64,000 bases of DNA from CALCMJ01 sp964475415 (lineage in GTDB: Bacteria > Bacteroidota > Bacteroidia > Chitinophagales > Saprospiraceae): positions 1 through 64,000 of the forward strand of contig CAYYWZ010000008.1 in assembly GCA_964475415.1 (NCBI GenBank). The letters are read 5' to 3'. Under the pieces are notes generated by a model. It did no database searches and was not told the origin of the DNA. It saw only the letters and a program-made list of their open reading frames with translations. How positions within the stretch are numbered: position 1 is the first letter of the stretch; each line of letters starts with the position of its first letter. Shown here piece by piece: positions 19,853-27,726 of this stretch. The position numbers were made by a program, and so were the translations under genes.

Positions 19853-19889
19853 ATAAGGAGGCTTTCTTCTATTGAGATTGCCTCCTTAT
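19853..19889. terminator. Hairpin after the small lipoprotein gene
   Basis: ATAAGGAGGC (19853-19862) pairs perfectly with GCCTCCTTAT (19880-19889) across a 17-base loop. The T-run is weak, so termination is likely but not certain. It lies between convergent genes and may serve the minus-strand operon as well. Confidence 0.55.
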
Positions 19890-19980
19890 ATTTATCACTT
19901 ATCTTGTCCTAGAACAACGTTACACAAAAAGTAATGTTATGGTCTTTTATCTTTTTCATTTATATAGTTTGAAGAAGGTT

Positions 19981-21072
19981 TTAAACCTCCTTAAAGATCT
20001 TCTCCTGCTGATTGATACTTTCCAAATGTACTGATTCTAAGAATTTCTTAATGAAGGTTTCACTTAATCCATGTGCTTCTGCAATCTTAGAATAACGCTC
20101 TAGTTTTTCGGACCATTGCTTACTTTGATAGATCGTAATATTATTATCCTTTTTGTATTTACCGATCTCTTGAGCAATTTTCATTCTGTTTGCTAGCATT
20201 TCTATAACTTCGTCATCTATGTTTTTGATTTCTTGACGGAGATGATCTAACTCTGTTTGCACAGGTAGTTCATCCTCTCTATCTTCTCTCAAGACCATCT
20301 CTGTAACCATAGCACCAAAAACCTCTGGTGTGATTTGTTGCTTAGCATCACTCCAGGCATTATCTGGATCTATGTGCACCTCTATCATGAGGCCATCGAA
20401 ATCTAGGTCCATAGCCTTCTGTCCTACGTCCTGTAGGATATCTCTTCTCCCGCAGATATGACTAGGGTCACCGATCATTGGAATTTCAGGTCTTCTGTTC
20501 ATAAATTCTATAGGTAGCTGCCATTGTGGTCTGTTACGATAGAATTTTTCTCCGCTGTAAGAAAAGCCTCGGTGAATCGCTCCTAGTTCTTTTATCCCTG
20601 CCTTCTCTAGACGTTCCACGCCGCCTAACCATAATGCGAGATCAGGGTTGATAGGATTCTTGACAAGTACAGGGATGTCTACACCTTTTAGCGCATCAGC
20701 TATCTCTTGTACAGCAAATGGATTTACAGTCGTTCTAGCACCGATCCATAGAATATCTATACCGAACTCTAGACATACTTCTACGTGCTTAGCCTTAGCA
20801 ACTTCTACTGTTATGGGCATACCCGTAAGTTCTTTGGCCTTTTGAAGCCACGGTAATCCTTTAGTGCCAACTCCTTCAAATGAGTTGGGTCTCGTTCTAG
20901 GTTTCCAGATACCCGCTCTTAGTATATCTGCTTTATTCGTTTTCTTTAACCGTAGGGCAGTGTCTATAACTTGCTCCTCTGTTTCGGCACTACAAGGACC
21001 TGCGATAACGATAGGTCTTTTCTCTTTAGTTAGCCAAGTAACTCTGGGTTGTTGTTTAGTTTCTGTAGTCAT
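19981..21072 (-). CDS. Bifunctional 3-deoxy-7-phosphoheptulonate synthase / chorismate mutase
   Basis: 363 residues from the ATG at 21072, eight bases after the tyrA stop; a GTG at 21084 is also in frame but overlaps tyrA. The N-terminal ~265 residues are a KDO8P-like (type I beta) DAHP synthase: IAGPCSAETEEQVIDTALRL, RAGIWKPRTRPNSFEG, LWIGARTTVNPFAVQ, IGDPSHICGRRD. It condenses phosphoenolpyruvate and erythrose 4-phosphate, the entry step to the shikimate pathway. The C-terminal ~85 residues are an AroQ-type chorismate mutase helix bundle (LRQEIKNIDDEVIEMLANRM, IGKYKKDN), making prephenate. Fusion of the two lets end products act on the synthase through the mutase domain in related enzymes. 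It is the last gene of the attenuated aromatic operon. Confidence 0.93.
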   Translation of the reverse strand: MTTETKQQPRVTWLTKEKRPIVIAGPCSAETEEQVIDTALRLKKTNKADILRAGIWKPRTRPNSFEGVGTKGLPWLQKAKELTGMPITVEVAKAKHVEVCLEFGIDILWIGARTTVNPFAVQEIADALKGVDIPVLVKNPINPDLALWLGGVERLEKAGIKELGAIHRGFSYSGEKFYRNRPQWQLPIEFMNRRPEIPMIGDPSHICGRRDILQDVGQKAMDLDFDGLMIEVHIDPDNAWSDAKQQITPEVFGAMVTEMVLREDREDELPVQTELDHLRQEIKNIDDEVIEMLANRMKIAQEIGKYKKDNNITIYQSKQWSEKLERYSKIAEAHGLSETFIKKFLESVHLESINQQEKIFKEV

Positions 21073-21080
21073 AATTTTTT

Positions 21081-21938
21081 TCACTTTTCGGCTGCGATGC
21101 CATTGAGTACTCTTTTGATATCATTAGCCTCTTCCATTAATTTGTAAGAGGCAGTTGTATTTTTTTGTTTTAGTAATTGCAAGAAATTTTGTAAATGAGA
21201 AATATAATTTTCTAGTGCTTCTTCTACGAATTTCGAATTATTTTCGAAAATAGGAGACCAGGTTTTAGGAGAACTTTTAGCCAATCTAACAGTGGATGCG
21301 AGTCCTGTACTTGCTAGATTGAAAATTTGTTTTTCGTCTTTCTCTAGATCCAGAACCGTAAGTCCTAACATAAAAGAACTTACATGTGATAAGTGTGACA
21401 CATAAGCTAGATGTTTATCGTGTTCTCTAGGTTCTAGAAAGTAAGTATTCATACCTAGACTTTGGAATATATTTATACTTGTTTGTATCGCATCATCATC
21501 ACTCAGCTCTCGAGCACAGATAATATTTTTCTTATTTCTGAATAGTCCACTTATTGCAGCTTCTGGTCCAGAGAATTCCGTTCCTGCTAGCGGATGTGCT
21601 GCTACATATCTTTTACGGCGTGGATGATTTTTTACCACCTCGCATATTTTTTGTTTTGTAGATCCTACATCTATGACTATCTGGTTGTCTGTGATCTTAT
21701 CTAAGATGCTAGGAAGTATACGGGCTATTACATCTACAGGCACTGCTATGATGATCGCTTCACAATGTTCTGAAATGTAATCTATACTTTCTATCTTATG
21801 TACAAGCTGAAGTTTTTTTGCTACTTCGCAATGAGTAGCCGATGCGTCATATCCGATCACCTCTATACCTATCTGGTTATATAGATCTTTAGCTATCGAT
21901 CCACCTATTAGCCCTATTCCTATTATTCCTATTTGCAT
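21081..21938 (-). CDS. tyrA: Prephenate dehydrogenase
   Basis: 285 residues with an N-terminal NAD(P)-binding fold (MQIGIIGIGLIGGSIAKDLY, GYDASATHCE), VIDVGSTKQKIC and RYVAAHPLAGTEFSGPEA, the TyrA core. A C-terminal helical dimer domain includes HDKHLAYVSHLSHVSSFML. It oxidatively decarboxylates prephenate to 4-hydroxyphenylpyruvate, the tyrosine branch. There is no ACT domain, so feedback control may rest on other enzymes. Its ATG overlaps the end of the aminotransferase gene by ten bases, indicating coupled translation. Confidence 0.93.
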   Translation of the reverse strand: MQIGIIGIGLIGGSIAKDLYNQIGIEVIGYDASATHCEVAKKLQLVHKIESIDYISEHCEAIIIAVPVDVIARILPSILDKITDNQIVIDVGSTKQKICEVVKNHPRRKRYVAAHPLAGTEFSGPEAAISGLFRNKKNIICARELSDDDAIQTSINIFQSLGMNTYFLEPREHDKHLAYVSHLSHVSSFMLGLTVLDLEKDEKQIFNLASTGLASTVRLAKSSPKTWSPIFENNSKFVEEALENYISHLQNFLQLLKQKNTTASYKLMEEANDIKRVLNGIAAEK

Positions 21939-23080
21939 CTTTCTATAGCTTGTTGTAAGAACTGTTTATTTTGACATAAAGAAATTCTTATGTATTGCTC
22001 ACCTTCAGATCCGAAAATACTTCCAGGTGTTATGAATACCCTATTATTATATAGATAATGATCTGCACATTCTATACCATTATTAAATCTTGATGGAATC
22101 TTGGCCCATACAAATAGACCTGCAGTGTCTTTTTGATATTTGGCTCCTATAAGATCTAGTAAGGTATACACTAGATTTCTTCTTTCTTGATAGGTCTTAT
22201 TCATGGCAACAAACCATTCCTTATTTAGATTTAGTGCTTTTACTGCGGCCAGTTGCAAAGGTTTGAACATTCCAGAATCCATATTGCTTTTAAATTTCAA
22301 TACAGTGTTCAGATATGCTTCAGCACCAGACAATACACCGATACGCCATCCTGCCATTGCATAATTTTTGCTTAGCGAACTTAGTTCTAGGGATACCTCT
22401 TTATTTACATCCGCCTGAAAAATACTTAATGGCTTTTCATTCAAAATAAAGCTATAAGGATTATCATGGCAGATTAGAAATTGGTGTTTTTTTGCAAGCA
22501 TCACCAGTTTGCTTAACAACTCTAAATCTATATTTGCTCCTGTGGGCATATGCGGATAGTTAATCCATAAGATTTTGACCTTTGACAAATCCATAGCCTC
22601 TATCTGATCTATATCAGGTAGCCAGTTGTTCTCTTCTGTCAAATTATAGGTCATCAGTTCCGCTCCACAAATAGTGGAGATAGCGCCATAAGCAGGGTAG
22701 CCAGGATTAGGAATAAGAACCTGATCCCCGGGATTTAGAAAAGCCATACTGATATGCATGATACCTTCCTTAGAACCCATCAAGGGAAGGATTTCGTTTT
22801 CCCCGTTAAGTTTGATCTTATAATTCTTATGATACCATTGGCTGAAGGCTTGCCTAAGTTCTGGTATTCCTCTGTAAGCTTGGTAGCCGTGATTGCTAGA
22901 AATCGCAGCGGTATCCTGTAACTCCTTTATCACAGAAGCGTGTGGCTCCATGTCAGGACTACCTATACCGAGATTAATGATATCTTGACCTGCAGCGTTA
23001 AGCTTACGTATCTCCGCAAGCTTCTCAGCAAAGTAATATGTTTTCGTTTCTCCTAGTCTAGATGCCTCAGCTATAATCAT
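21929..23080 (-). CDS. PLP-dependent class I/II aminotransferase, probably aromatic/prephenate pathway
   Basis: 383 residues of the fold-type I aminotransferase family: NLGIGSPDMEPHASVI, PNPGYPAYGAI, NYPHMPTGA, CHDNPYSFI, and the PLP lysine in LSSLSKNYAMAGWRIG (about 237), with an Arg in EQYIRISL near the end. As first gene of an operon with prephenate dehydrogenase and DAHP synthase-chorismate mutase, it most likely aminates phenylpyruvate/hydroxyphenylpyruvate or prephenate. In sequence alone it could also be LL-diaminopimelate or alanine type. Its ATG lies about ten bases after the T-run of an attenuator terminator. No prephenate dehydratase gene precedes it, unlike the usual arrangement in this phylum. 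Confidence 0.88.
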   Translation of the reverse strand: MIIAEASRLGETKTYYFAEKLAEIRKLNAAGQDIINLGIGSPDMEPHASVIKELQDTAAISSNHGYQAYRGIPELRQAFSQWYHKNYKIKLNGENEILPLMGSKEGIMHISMAFLNPGDQVLIPNPGYPAYGAISTICGAELMTYNLTEENNWLPDIDQIEAMDLSKVKILWINYPHMPTGANIDLELLSKLVMLAKKHQFLICHDNPYSFILNEKPLSIFQADVNKEVSLELSSLSKNYAMAGWRIGVLSGAEAYLNTVLKFKSNMDSGMFKPLQLAAVKALNLNKEWFVAMNKTYQERRNLVYTLLDLIGAKYQKDTAGLFVWAKIPSRFNNGIECADHYLYNNRVFITPGSIFGSEGEQYIRISLCQNKQFLQQAIERCK

Positions 23081-23090
23081 AATATCACAT

Positions 23091-23171
23091 AAAAAAAAGG
23101 AACTCTAAATTTAGAGCTCCTTTGTATTAAAATTTTTATTTTTTATTTCAATGCATACAATGAAGCTCTTA
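23091..23171 (-). promoter_or_regulatory. Transcription attenuator: antiterminator and terminator of the aromatic operon
   Basis: On the minus strand a 14-bp hairpin (AAAGGAGCTCTAAA at 23123-23110 with TTTAGAGTTCCTTT at 23109-23096, one G-U pair in RNA) is followed directly by a run of T, just before the aminotransferase ATG. This is a terminator in the leader. Upstream, TAAGAGCTTCATTGTAT (23171-23155), which begins at the leader-peptide stop codon, is complementary to ATACAAAGGAGCTCTAA (23127-23111), the 5' arm of the terminator. Fourteen of 17 positions are Watson-Crick and one is G-U. The two structures exclude each other. A ribosome stalled on aromatic codons would leave the upstream arm free to form the antiterminator; one that reaches the stop would cover it and allow termination. 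Confidence 0.9.
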
Positions 23172-23225
23172 TTCCTTCCAGAAATAAAAATAGCTAAAAT
23201 ATGCGTTGAAATAATTCTTAATCAT
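23169..23225 (-). CDS. Aromatic-rich leader peptide of the attenuator
   Basis: ATG at 23225 to TAA at 23171-23169 encodes MIKNYFNAYFSYFYFWKE, 18 residues of which nine are aromatic (four Phe, four Tyr, one Trp), eight of them within the last ten residues before Lys-Glu-stop. Chance cannot easily explain such a run directly ahead of an aromatic amino acid operon and a terminator-antiterminator pair. It works as a sensor of charged tRNA-Phe, tRNA-Tyr and perhaps tRNA-Trp rather than as a functional protein. Confidence 0.9.
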   Translation of the reverse strand: MIKNYFNAYFSYFYFWKE

Positions 23226-23257
23226 AATGCAAACATCAACTATATTATTCAATAATC

Positions 23258-23287
23258 CAAATTATGAGGAAAGAATATCTTGAGCAA
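23258..23287 (-). promoter_or_regulatory. Candidate promoter of the attenuated aromatic operon
   Basis: On the minus strand TTG (23287-23285), a spacer of 20 bases and TAATTTG (23264-23258) approximate the phylum's promoter. Transcription would start roughly 25 bases before the leader-peptide ATG, a sensible distance for an attenuator. The -7 box lacks one T of the consensus. Confidence 0.4.
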
Positions 23288-23464
23288 GCTTTCTAAGTCT
23301 ATCCGGTTTCTTTCCTTTGTTCTTAACAGACGATCAAGCTGATTTTGGAATTGACCATATTTTTATCTCTATCTCCGTTAAAAGAGATACCTTAACTACC
23401 TATCTTATTTGTAATATTTTACATATTACATCTTTTTATAATATTTCTGTCTTATTTTTGTTTT

Positions 23465-24961
23465 ATGTCATTGATAAGAAAATTGGCTGGTGAGACTATA
23501 ATCTATGGGATGAGTTCTATCTTTCCTAGGATACTGCACTTTGTGGTATTTACGGTATATCTTACTTATAAGTTTCCCGACCAAGAAAATTTTGGGGTAT
23601 ATAAGGAGTTGTATGCCTATGCGACCATACTGATTGTGATTTTGACTTTCAGGATGGAGACGGCTTTTTTTAGATTTGGGAGTAGAGAAGATGGTATCCA
23701 GAAATCATTTAGTACAGCGATGCTTCCACTTCTAGTTAGTACCGTTATTCTAGTAGGTATTTTATTTATCTATTCAGATAGTTTTGCGGCACTTATAGAA
23801 TATAAGGAGCATCCTTATTATGTCAAATGGTTTGCATTGATTTTGGGTTTTGATGCACTAGCTGCTTTACCGTTTGCTAAGTTTAGATTAGAGAATAGGC
23901 CATGGCGTTTTATGGTCTACAAGTTGTTCAATGTTATAGTGACTGTATTTCTGGTATTCTTATTTTTAGAGATTTTACCTAGGATGGGAATAAACCGCGT
24001 TCCACTGGTCGATGATATTCTCAAACCAAGGATAAGCCTAGACTATGTTTTTATAGCTAACCTCATTGCTAGTTTTCTAGTATTTGTGTTGGTGCTTCCT
24101 GAGTTGCTCAAACAAAAATTGGAGTTTGATTTTAAGCTGTGGAAGAAAATGCTGGTTTATTCTATTCCTCTTATACTTGTAGGGATAGCAGGAAATATAA
24201 ATACTGCCTTTGCCGCACCACTGCAACGTATGTTCTTAGATGGTAATTTTTCTGAAAACTTGACAGAGGCAGGGAAATATGCAGGGCCAGCATCCTTAGC
24301 TATTTTCCTTAATTTATTTACCTATGCATTTAATTATGCGGCAGAGCCTTTTTTCTTCAAGAACTATAAGGCCTCCTCGGATACAGATCTCTTTGGTAGG
24401 ATTGCACTTGTCTATACCATTGCTGGAAATGTAGTACTTCTTATGATCTTATTATATTTAGATTTAGCGCTTCAGTTATTAGGGAAAGACTATCGAGGCT
24501 ACACGAATATTATACCTATCTTATTATTTGCCAATTTGTTTTTGGGCTTGTATTATAATTTTTCTATTTGGTATAAGTTACGAGATAAGACCTACATCGG
24601 AGCGATAATTTCTATTACGTCTGCCATAATTACATTAATAATAAGTATCACGCTCTTACCTAAGATAGGATATATCGCTTCAGCTTGGGCTGGATTTGTT
24701 TGTTTCCTTTTTATGGCTATAGCTGGATATGTTACAGGTCGCATCTATTTCCCTATTGCTTATCCTATCAGAAAGATGATCTTATATATAAGTATGGCCT
24801 TAGGTGTTTTTCTAGTAAGCGAAAACTTAGGAGCCTTAGGTATTCCTGGAGGAATGAAATATGTGTGTAATACAATCTTACTATTAGCTTATCTAGGAAT
24901 GGCCTTTTTTTTAGACAAGAGTACCATCATGGAGATAGCTAAAAAGAGTGATCAGAATTAA
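23465..24961 (+). CDS. Polysaccharide/lipid-linked oligosaccharide flippase (MATE/MVF superfamily)
   Basis: 498 residues with about 13-14 predicted membrane helices. The N-terminus is MSLIRKLAGETIIYGMSSIFPRILHF, typical of Wzx-like exporters in Bacteroidota. Later signatures are FRMETAFFRFGSRE in the first loops and FAAPLQRMFL and YAAEPFFFKN around the middle. It probably flips a lipid-linked sugar across the inner membrane for surface polysaccharide or glycoprotein assembly. No glycosyltransferase is adjacent, so the substrate is open. Its last four bases overlap the end of a small convergent gene on the other strand. Confidence 0.85.
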   Translation: MSLIRKLAGETIIYGMSSIFPRILHFVVFTVYLTYKFPDQENFGVYKELYAYATILIVILTFRMETAFFRFGSREDGIQKSFSTAMLPLLVSTVILVGILFIYSDSFAALIEYKEHPYYVKWFALILGFDALAALPFAKFRLENRPWRFMVYKLFNVIVTVFLVFLFLEILPRMGINRVPLVDDILKPRISLDYVFIANLIASFLVFVLVLPELLKQKLEFDFKLWKKMLVYSIPLILVGIAGNINTAFAAPLQRMFLDGNFSENLTEAGKYAGPASLAIFLNLFTYAFNYAAEPFFFKNYKASSDTDLFGRIALVYTIAGNVVLLMILLYLDLALQLLGKDYRGYTNIIPILLFANLFLGLYYNFSIWYKLRDKTYIGAIISITSAIITLIISITLLPKIGYIASAWAGFVCFLFMAIAGYVTGRIYFPIAYPIRKMILYISMALGVFLVSENLGALGIPGGMKYVCNTILLLAYLGMAFFLDKSTIMEIAKKSDQN

Positions 24962-25122
24962 TAGAAATAAGTCTGGAAATAATCCATCAGATAGACTCTG
25001 TTTTTTACAATATAAACGATAGAAGCTAGAAAGGCTACAATGAGTGCAACTTTCAGTTTTCTAAGGAAGGATGCATTTTTTTCTCTTCTCGTTTTATATC
25101 TGTGTCTGTTAGCTATTGACAT
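24958..25122 (-). CDS. Small single-pass membrane protein coupled to ribA
   Basis: A 54-residue protein: basic N-terminus (MSIANRHRYKTRREKNASF), one membrane helix (LKVALIVAFLASIVYIV) and a short aromatic tail (YLMDYFQTYFY). Its ATG lies one base after the ribA stop codon (TAG-T-ATG), so translation is very likely coupled. Length, hydrophobic pattern and position argue for a real gene. I do not recognise a family. The topology suggests a cytoplasmic basic end and a periplasmic tail. Confidence 0.65.
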   Translation of the reverse strand: MSIANRHRYKTRREKNASFLRKLKVALIVAFLASIVYIVKNRVYLMDYFQTYFY

Positions 25123-25123
25123 A

Positions 25124-25732
25124 CTACTTATGCATAAGGTGCCCCATTAGTTTTTCCTTAGTGTCAAGGTAAGATCTGTTTACAGCATTCGCCTCGATAA
25201 CCAAAGGTATTCTTTCTTCCACTTCTATTCCCGAATTTACAAATGAATTTATTTTTTCAGGATTATTAGTTATCAATTTGATCTTGTAAATGGATAGATC
25301 TTTCAGAATGGTTATAGCGTCATCGTATTTCCTCTCATCAGGTCGAAAACCTAACTTAGTATTAGCATCTATAGTATCTAGTCCCTCGTCTTGATGATTA
25401 TAGGCTTTCATCTTATTTATAATTCCTATTCCTCTTCCCTCCTGTCTTAGATAGATAAGTAGACCTTTGTTCTCCTTGATGATTTTAAGCGATTCATCTA
25501 GTTGTTCACCACAATCACACCGCTGAGAAGAAAAGAGATCTCCCGTGATGCACTCAGAGTGTATTCTCAGATATACAGATTCACTTGGATTCAGACCCTT
25601 AGCACAAAGGACGAGGTGAGGCATTTTCTCTTGTTCTTTGGATGCATAAGCATACATGTCGAACTTCCCGTACTTTGTTGGGATGAAACTTTTCTCTTGT
25701 CTTTCTAAGGAATTCATATAGGTTTTTATCAA
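25124..25732 (-). CDS. ribA: GTP cyclohydrolase II
   Basis: 202 residues with the RibA core: RIHSECITGDLFSSQRCDCG supplies the three zinc cysteines (61, 72, 74). IYLRQEGRGIGIINKMKAY and ANTKLGFRPDER form the GTP site, and ITNNPEKI follows. It opens GTP to the first riboflavin intermediate. The dihydroxybutanone-phosphate synthase domain often fused to RibA is absent, so that step is encoded elsewhere. The ATG at 25732 or the one at 25717 could be the start. The small membrane protein gene follows immediately. Confidence 0.94.
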   Translation of the reverse strand: MIKTYMNSLERQEKSFIPTKYGKFDMYAYASKEQEKMPHLVLCAKGLNPSESVYLRIHSECITGDLFSSQRCDCGEQLDESLKIIKENKGLLIYLRQEGRGIGIINKMKAYNHQDEGLDTIDANTKLGFRPDERKYDDAITILKDLSIYKIKLITNNPEKINSFVNSGIEVEERIPLVIEANAVNRSYLDTKEKLMGHLMHK

Positions 25733-26075
25733 TACTTATTTGTCTATAGTTTTCTAGTTGCTTCCGAAGCAATCTCCTAGGAACAAATTTATAACAGAAA
25801 ATTTCTAAATTAGGTTTACCAAAGTGAATAACTATCATTATTCCATCAAAATTAAATCAATATTTAAAAATATTACTCAATATATCCACTAAAACAGAGG
25901 AATATGCTTCTGTTGGATTCTCAGAATATAAGGTATAGACAAGTGGAAATGGAAAGTTATTTATGTCAAAGGATTTATAGACCATAGCTTAGTAAGCGCT
26001 TATTATTCACTGAATCTGCATCATTTATCGATTATTCTATGGTATATTTGTTTTGATACTAAAAGCAAATAATAA
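25733..26075. other. Intergenic region between divergent ribA and DUF6427 genes
   Basis: 343 bases with no gene. TATATTTG at 26043-26050 matches the -7 box TAnnTTTG, about 25 bases ahead of the plus-strand TTG start, and probably drives the DUF6427 gene. No TTG at the right -33 distance is obvious. Nothing else was recognised. Confidence 0.45.
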
Positions 26076-27053
26076 TTGATAAGCCTTCTACAAACAAATC
26101 TCTTTTTAAGTCCATTCTTTCTAGCGGGGTTAGCGATAGTGGTGAGGATAGTCGGTTTTGTTAAGCCTGTAAGTTATGAGCTAAGTAGTACGGATAGTCC
26201 AGTATTTGCAAATATTTATCATATGCTGGGTTCTGATAGCGTGAGAATTATTATAACTATCTTGCTGATATACGTTCAGGCAATTATGATCAATAGGATC
26301 GCACTTAAGAATAAGCTAATGCGAAGTCCTAATTATCTGCCAGCTTTCTTTTACATACTGATTATGAGTTTTATACCTCAGTTCCATCAGTTTCATCCGC
26401 TTTTATTAGCAAATACCTTCTTTATATTATGTATAGGAGAGCTTTTTAAAACCTATAAAAATCCTAATTCAGCTAAGATTATCTTCAATGCTGGATTATT
26501 CCTTAGTATTTCTGTATTGCTTTATTTGCCTTTCTTATTCATGTACCTTCTATGCTCTTTAGCATTATTGCTTATAAGGTCTTATAATGTATTGGAACGT
26601 ATACAGCTATTGATCGGATTTTCTTCTGTCTTGGTATTATTAGCGTATTGGCTTTTTTATACTGGAAAGATCAGCAATTTCATTTCAGTTTATTTTATAA
26701 ATAATCTATCGATGCCTTCTAATATTTTCTCTGGAAGCGAGCAAGGCTTTATAGTGCTAGCGGTACTGATGACCCTGGTCGTTATTAACGTGCTATATTA
26801 CAGGGGAGCAATAGCTAAAAAAGGGATACAAGTAGAAAAGAAAATAGATGTGCTATATTGGATTCTCATACTCAGTATACCTACGGTTTTTTTCTGGGTA
26901 AAACTAGATATTCTTCATATGTTAATCTTAGCCTTTCCACTTTCTATAATGCTTAGCATGCTTATACAAAATATCAGAAATATAGCCTTTTCTGAATTAC
27001 TTGCTCTGTCCCTATTAGGTTTACTATTTTCCTTTCAGTTTCTTATATCTTAA
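26076..27053 (+). CDS. Multi-pass membrane protein, DUF6427-like
   Basis: 325 residues with roughly eight to ten hydrophobic helices and short loops. It begins LLQTNLFLSPFFLAGLAIVVRI and contains LLANTFFILCIGELFKTY followed by NPNSAKIIFNAGLFLSIS, a pattern I associate with DUF6427 proteins of Bacteroidota. The start is probably TTG at 26076: a TAA sits directly upstream in frame and the first in-frame ATG comes about 49 codons later, after the first helix. The function is unknown; family members often lie near envelope genes. Confidence 0.65.
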   Translation: MISLLQTNLFLSPFFLAGLAIVVRIVGFVKPVSYELSSTDSPVFANIYHMLGSDSVRIIITILLIYVQAIMINRIALKNKLMRSPNYLPAFFYILIMSFIPQFHQFHPLLLANTFFILCIGELFKTYKNPNSAKIIFNAGLFLSISVLLYLPFLFMYLLCSLALLLIRSYNVLERIQLLIGFSSVLVLLAYWLFYTGKISNFISVYFINNLSMPSNIFSGSEQGFIVLAVLMTLVVINVLYYRGAIAKKGIQVEKKIDVLYWILILSIPTVFFWVKLDILHMLILAFPLSIMLSMLIQNIRNIAFSELLALSLLGLLFSFQFLIS

Positions 27054-27220
27054 AATTCCTTAAGTACTAGGTTTTGTTAAAGATTTTATAAAATGTACCT
27101 TAGAATTATACAAAGGTACTTAAGACATACTTTTTTATCTTAAAACATTGTTAATCAACCGAGAGAATAGATTTTATTCAATCAAATCTTCGAAATTAGA
27201 GTTCATATAATTTTATCGAA

Positions 27221-27676
27221 ATGAAGAAAATAGGAATAAGTATTTTATTGTGCCTGATGTTAGTTGGATTTAACGTATTATCTGCTCAGGCGCCCAAAGT
27301 TGTAAAATGGGAAGTTACTAAAGGTGCAATAGATGATGACGTTGTAGAAATCCACATCAATGCAGAGATAGATAATAAATGGAAATTATATTCTCAGCAC
27401 ACCGCTGATGGTGGTCCGGTACCGACCAGTTTTACATTTTTCCCTTCTGATTCTTATGAGTTAGTAGGAGAAGTTAAAGAACTCTCAGATGCTATAGTTA
27501 ATCATGATGAGCTTTTCGAAATAGAAGTAACAAGCTTTGTAAAATCAGCAGATTTTGTACAAAAAGTAAAGCTTAAGGATGGAAAGTCGATTATAAAAGG
27601 AGAAATTAGATATATGACCTGCAACGGACATCAATGTCTGCCTCCTCAGGATATCCCTTTTGAAATAAAGATATAA
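27221..27676 (+). CDS. Stand-alone DsbD N-terminal-like (disulfide corrector) periplasmic domain
   Basis: 151 residues: signal peptide (ISILLCLMLVGFNVLSAQ), then a single immunoglobulin-like domain. The conserved cysteine pair lies in YMTCNGHQCLPPQDIPFEI at the end. The same signature occurs twice in the DsbD-type protein encoded 50 bp downstream. In DsbD this domain passes electrons to periplasmic substrates. The free-standing copy may be a soluble partner or relay for its neighbour. Both genes probably form one operon. Confidence 0.82.
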   Translation: MKKIGISILLCLMLVGFNVLSAQAPKVVKWEVTKGAIDDDVVEIHINAEIDNKWKLYSQHTADGGPVPTSFTFFPSDSYELVGEVKELSDAIVNHDELFEIEVTSFVKSADFVQKVKLKDGKSIIKGEIRYMTCNGHQCLPPQDIPFEIKI

Positions 27677-27726
27677 TTTCGAACGCCTAAGGAAAACAAT
27701 ATTTTCAATACAAGAATACAATAAAA

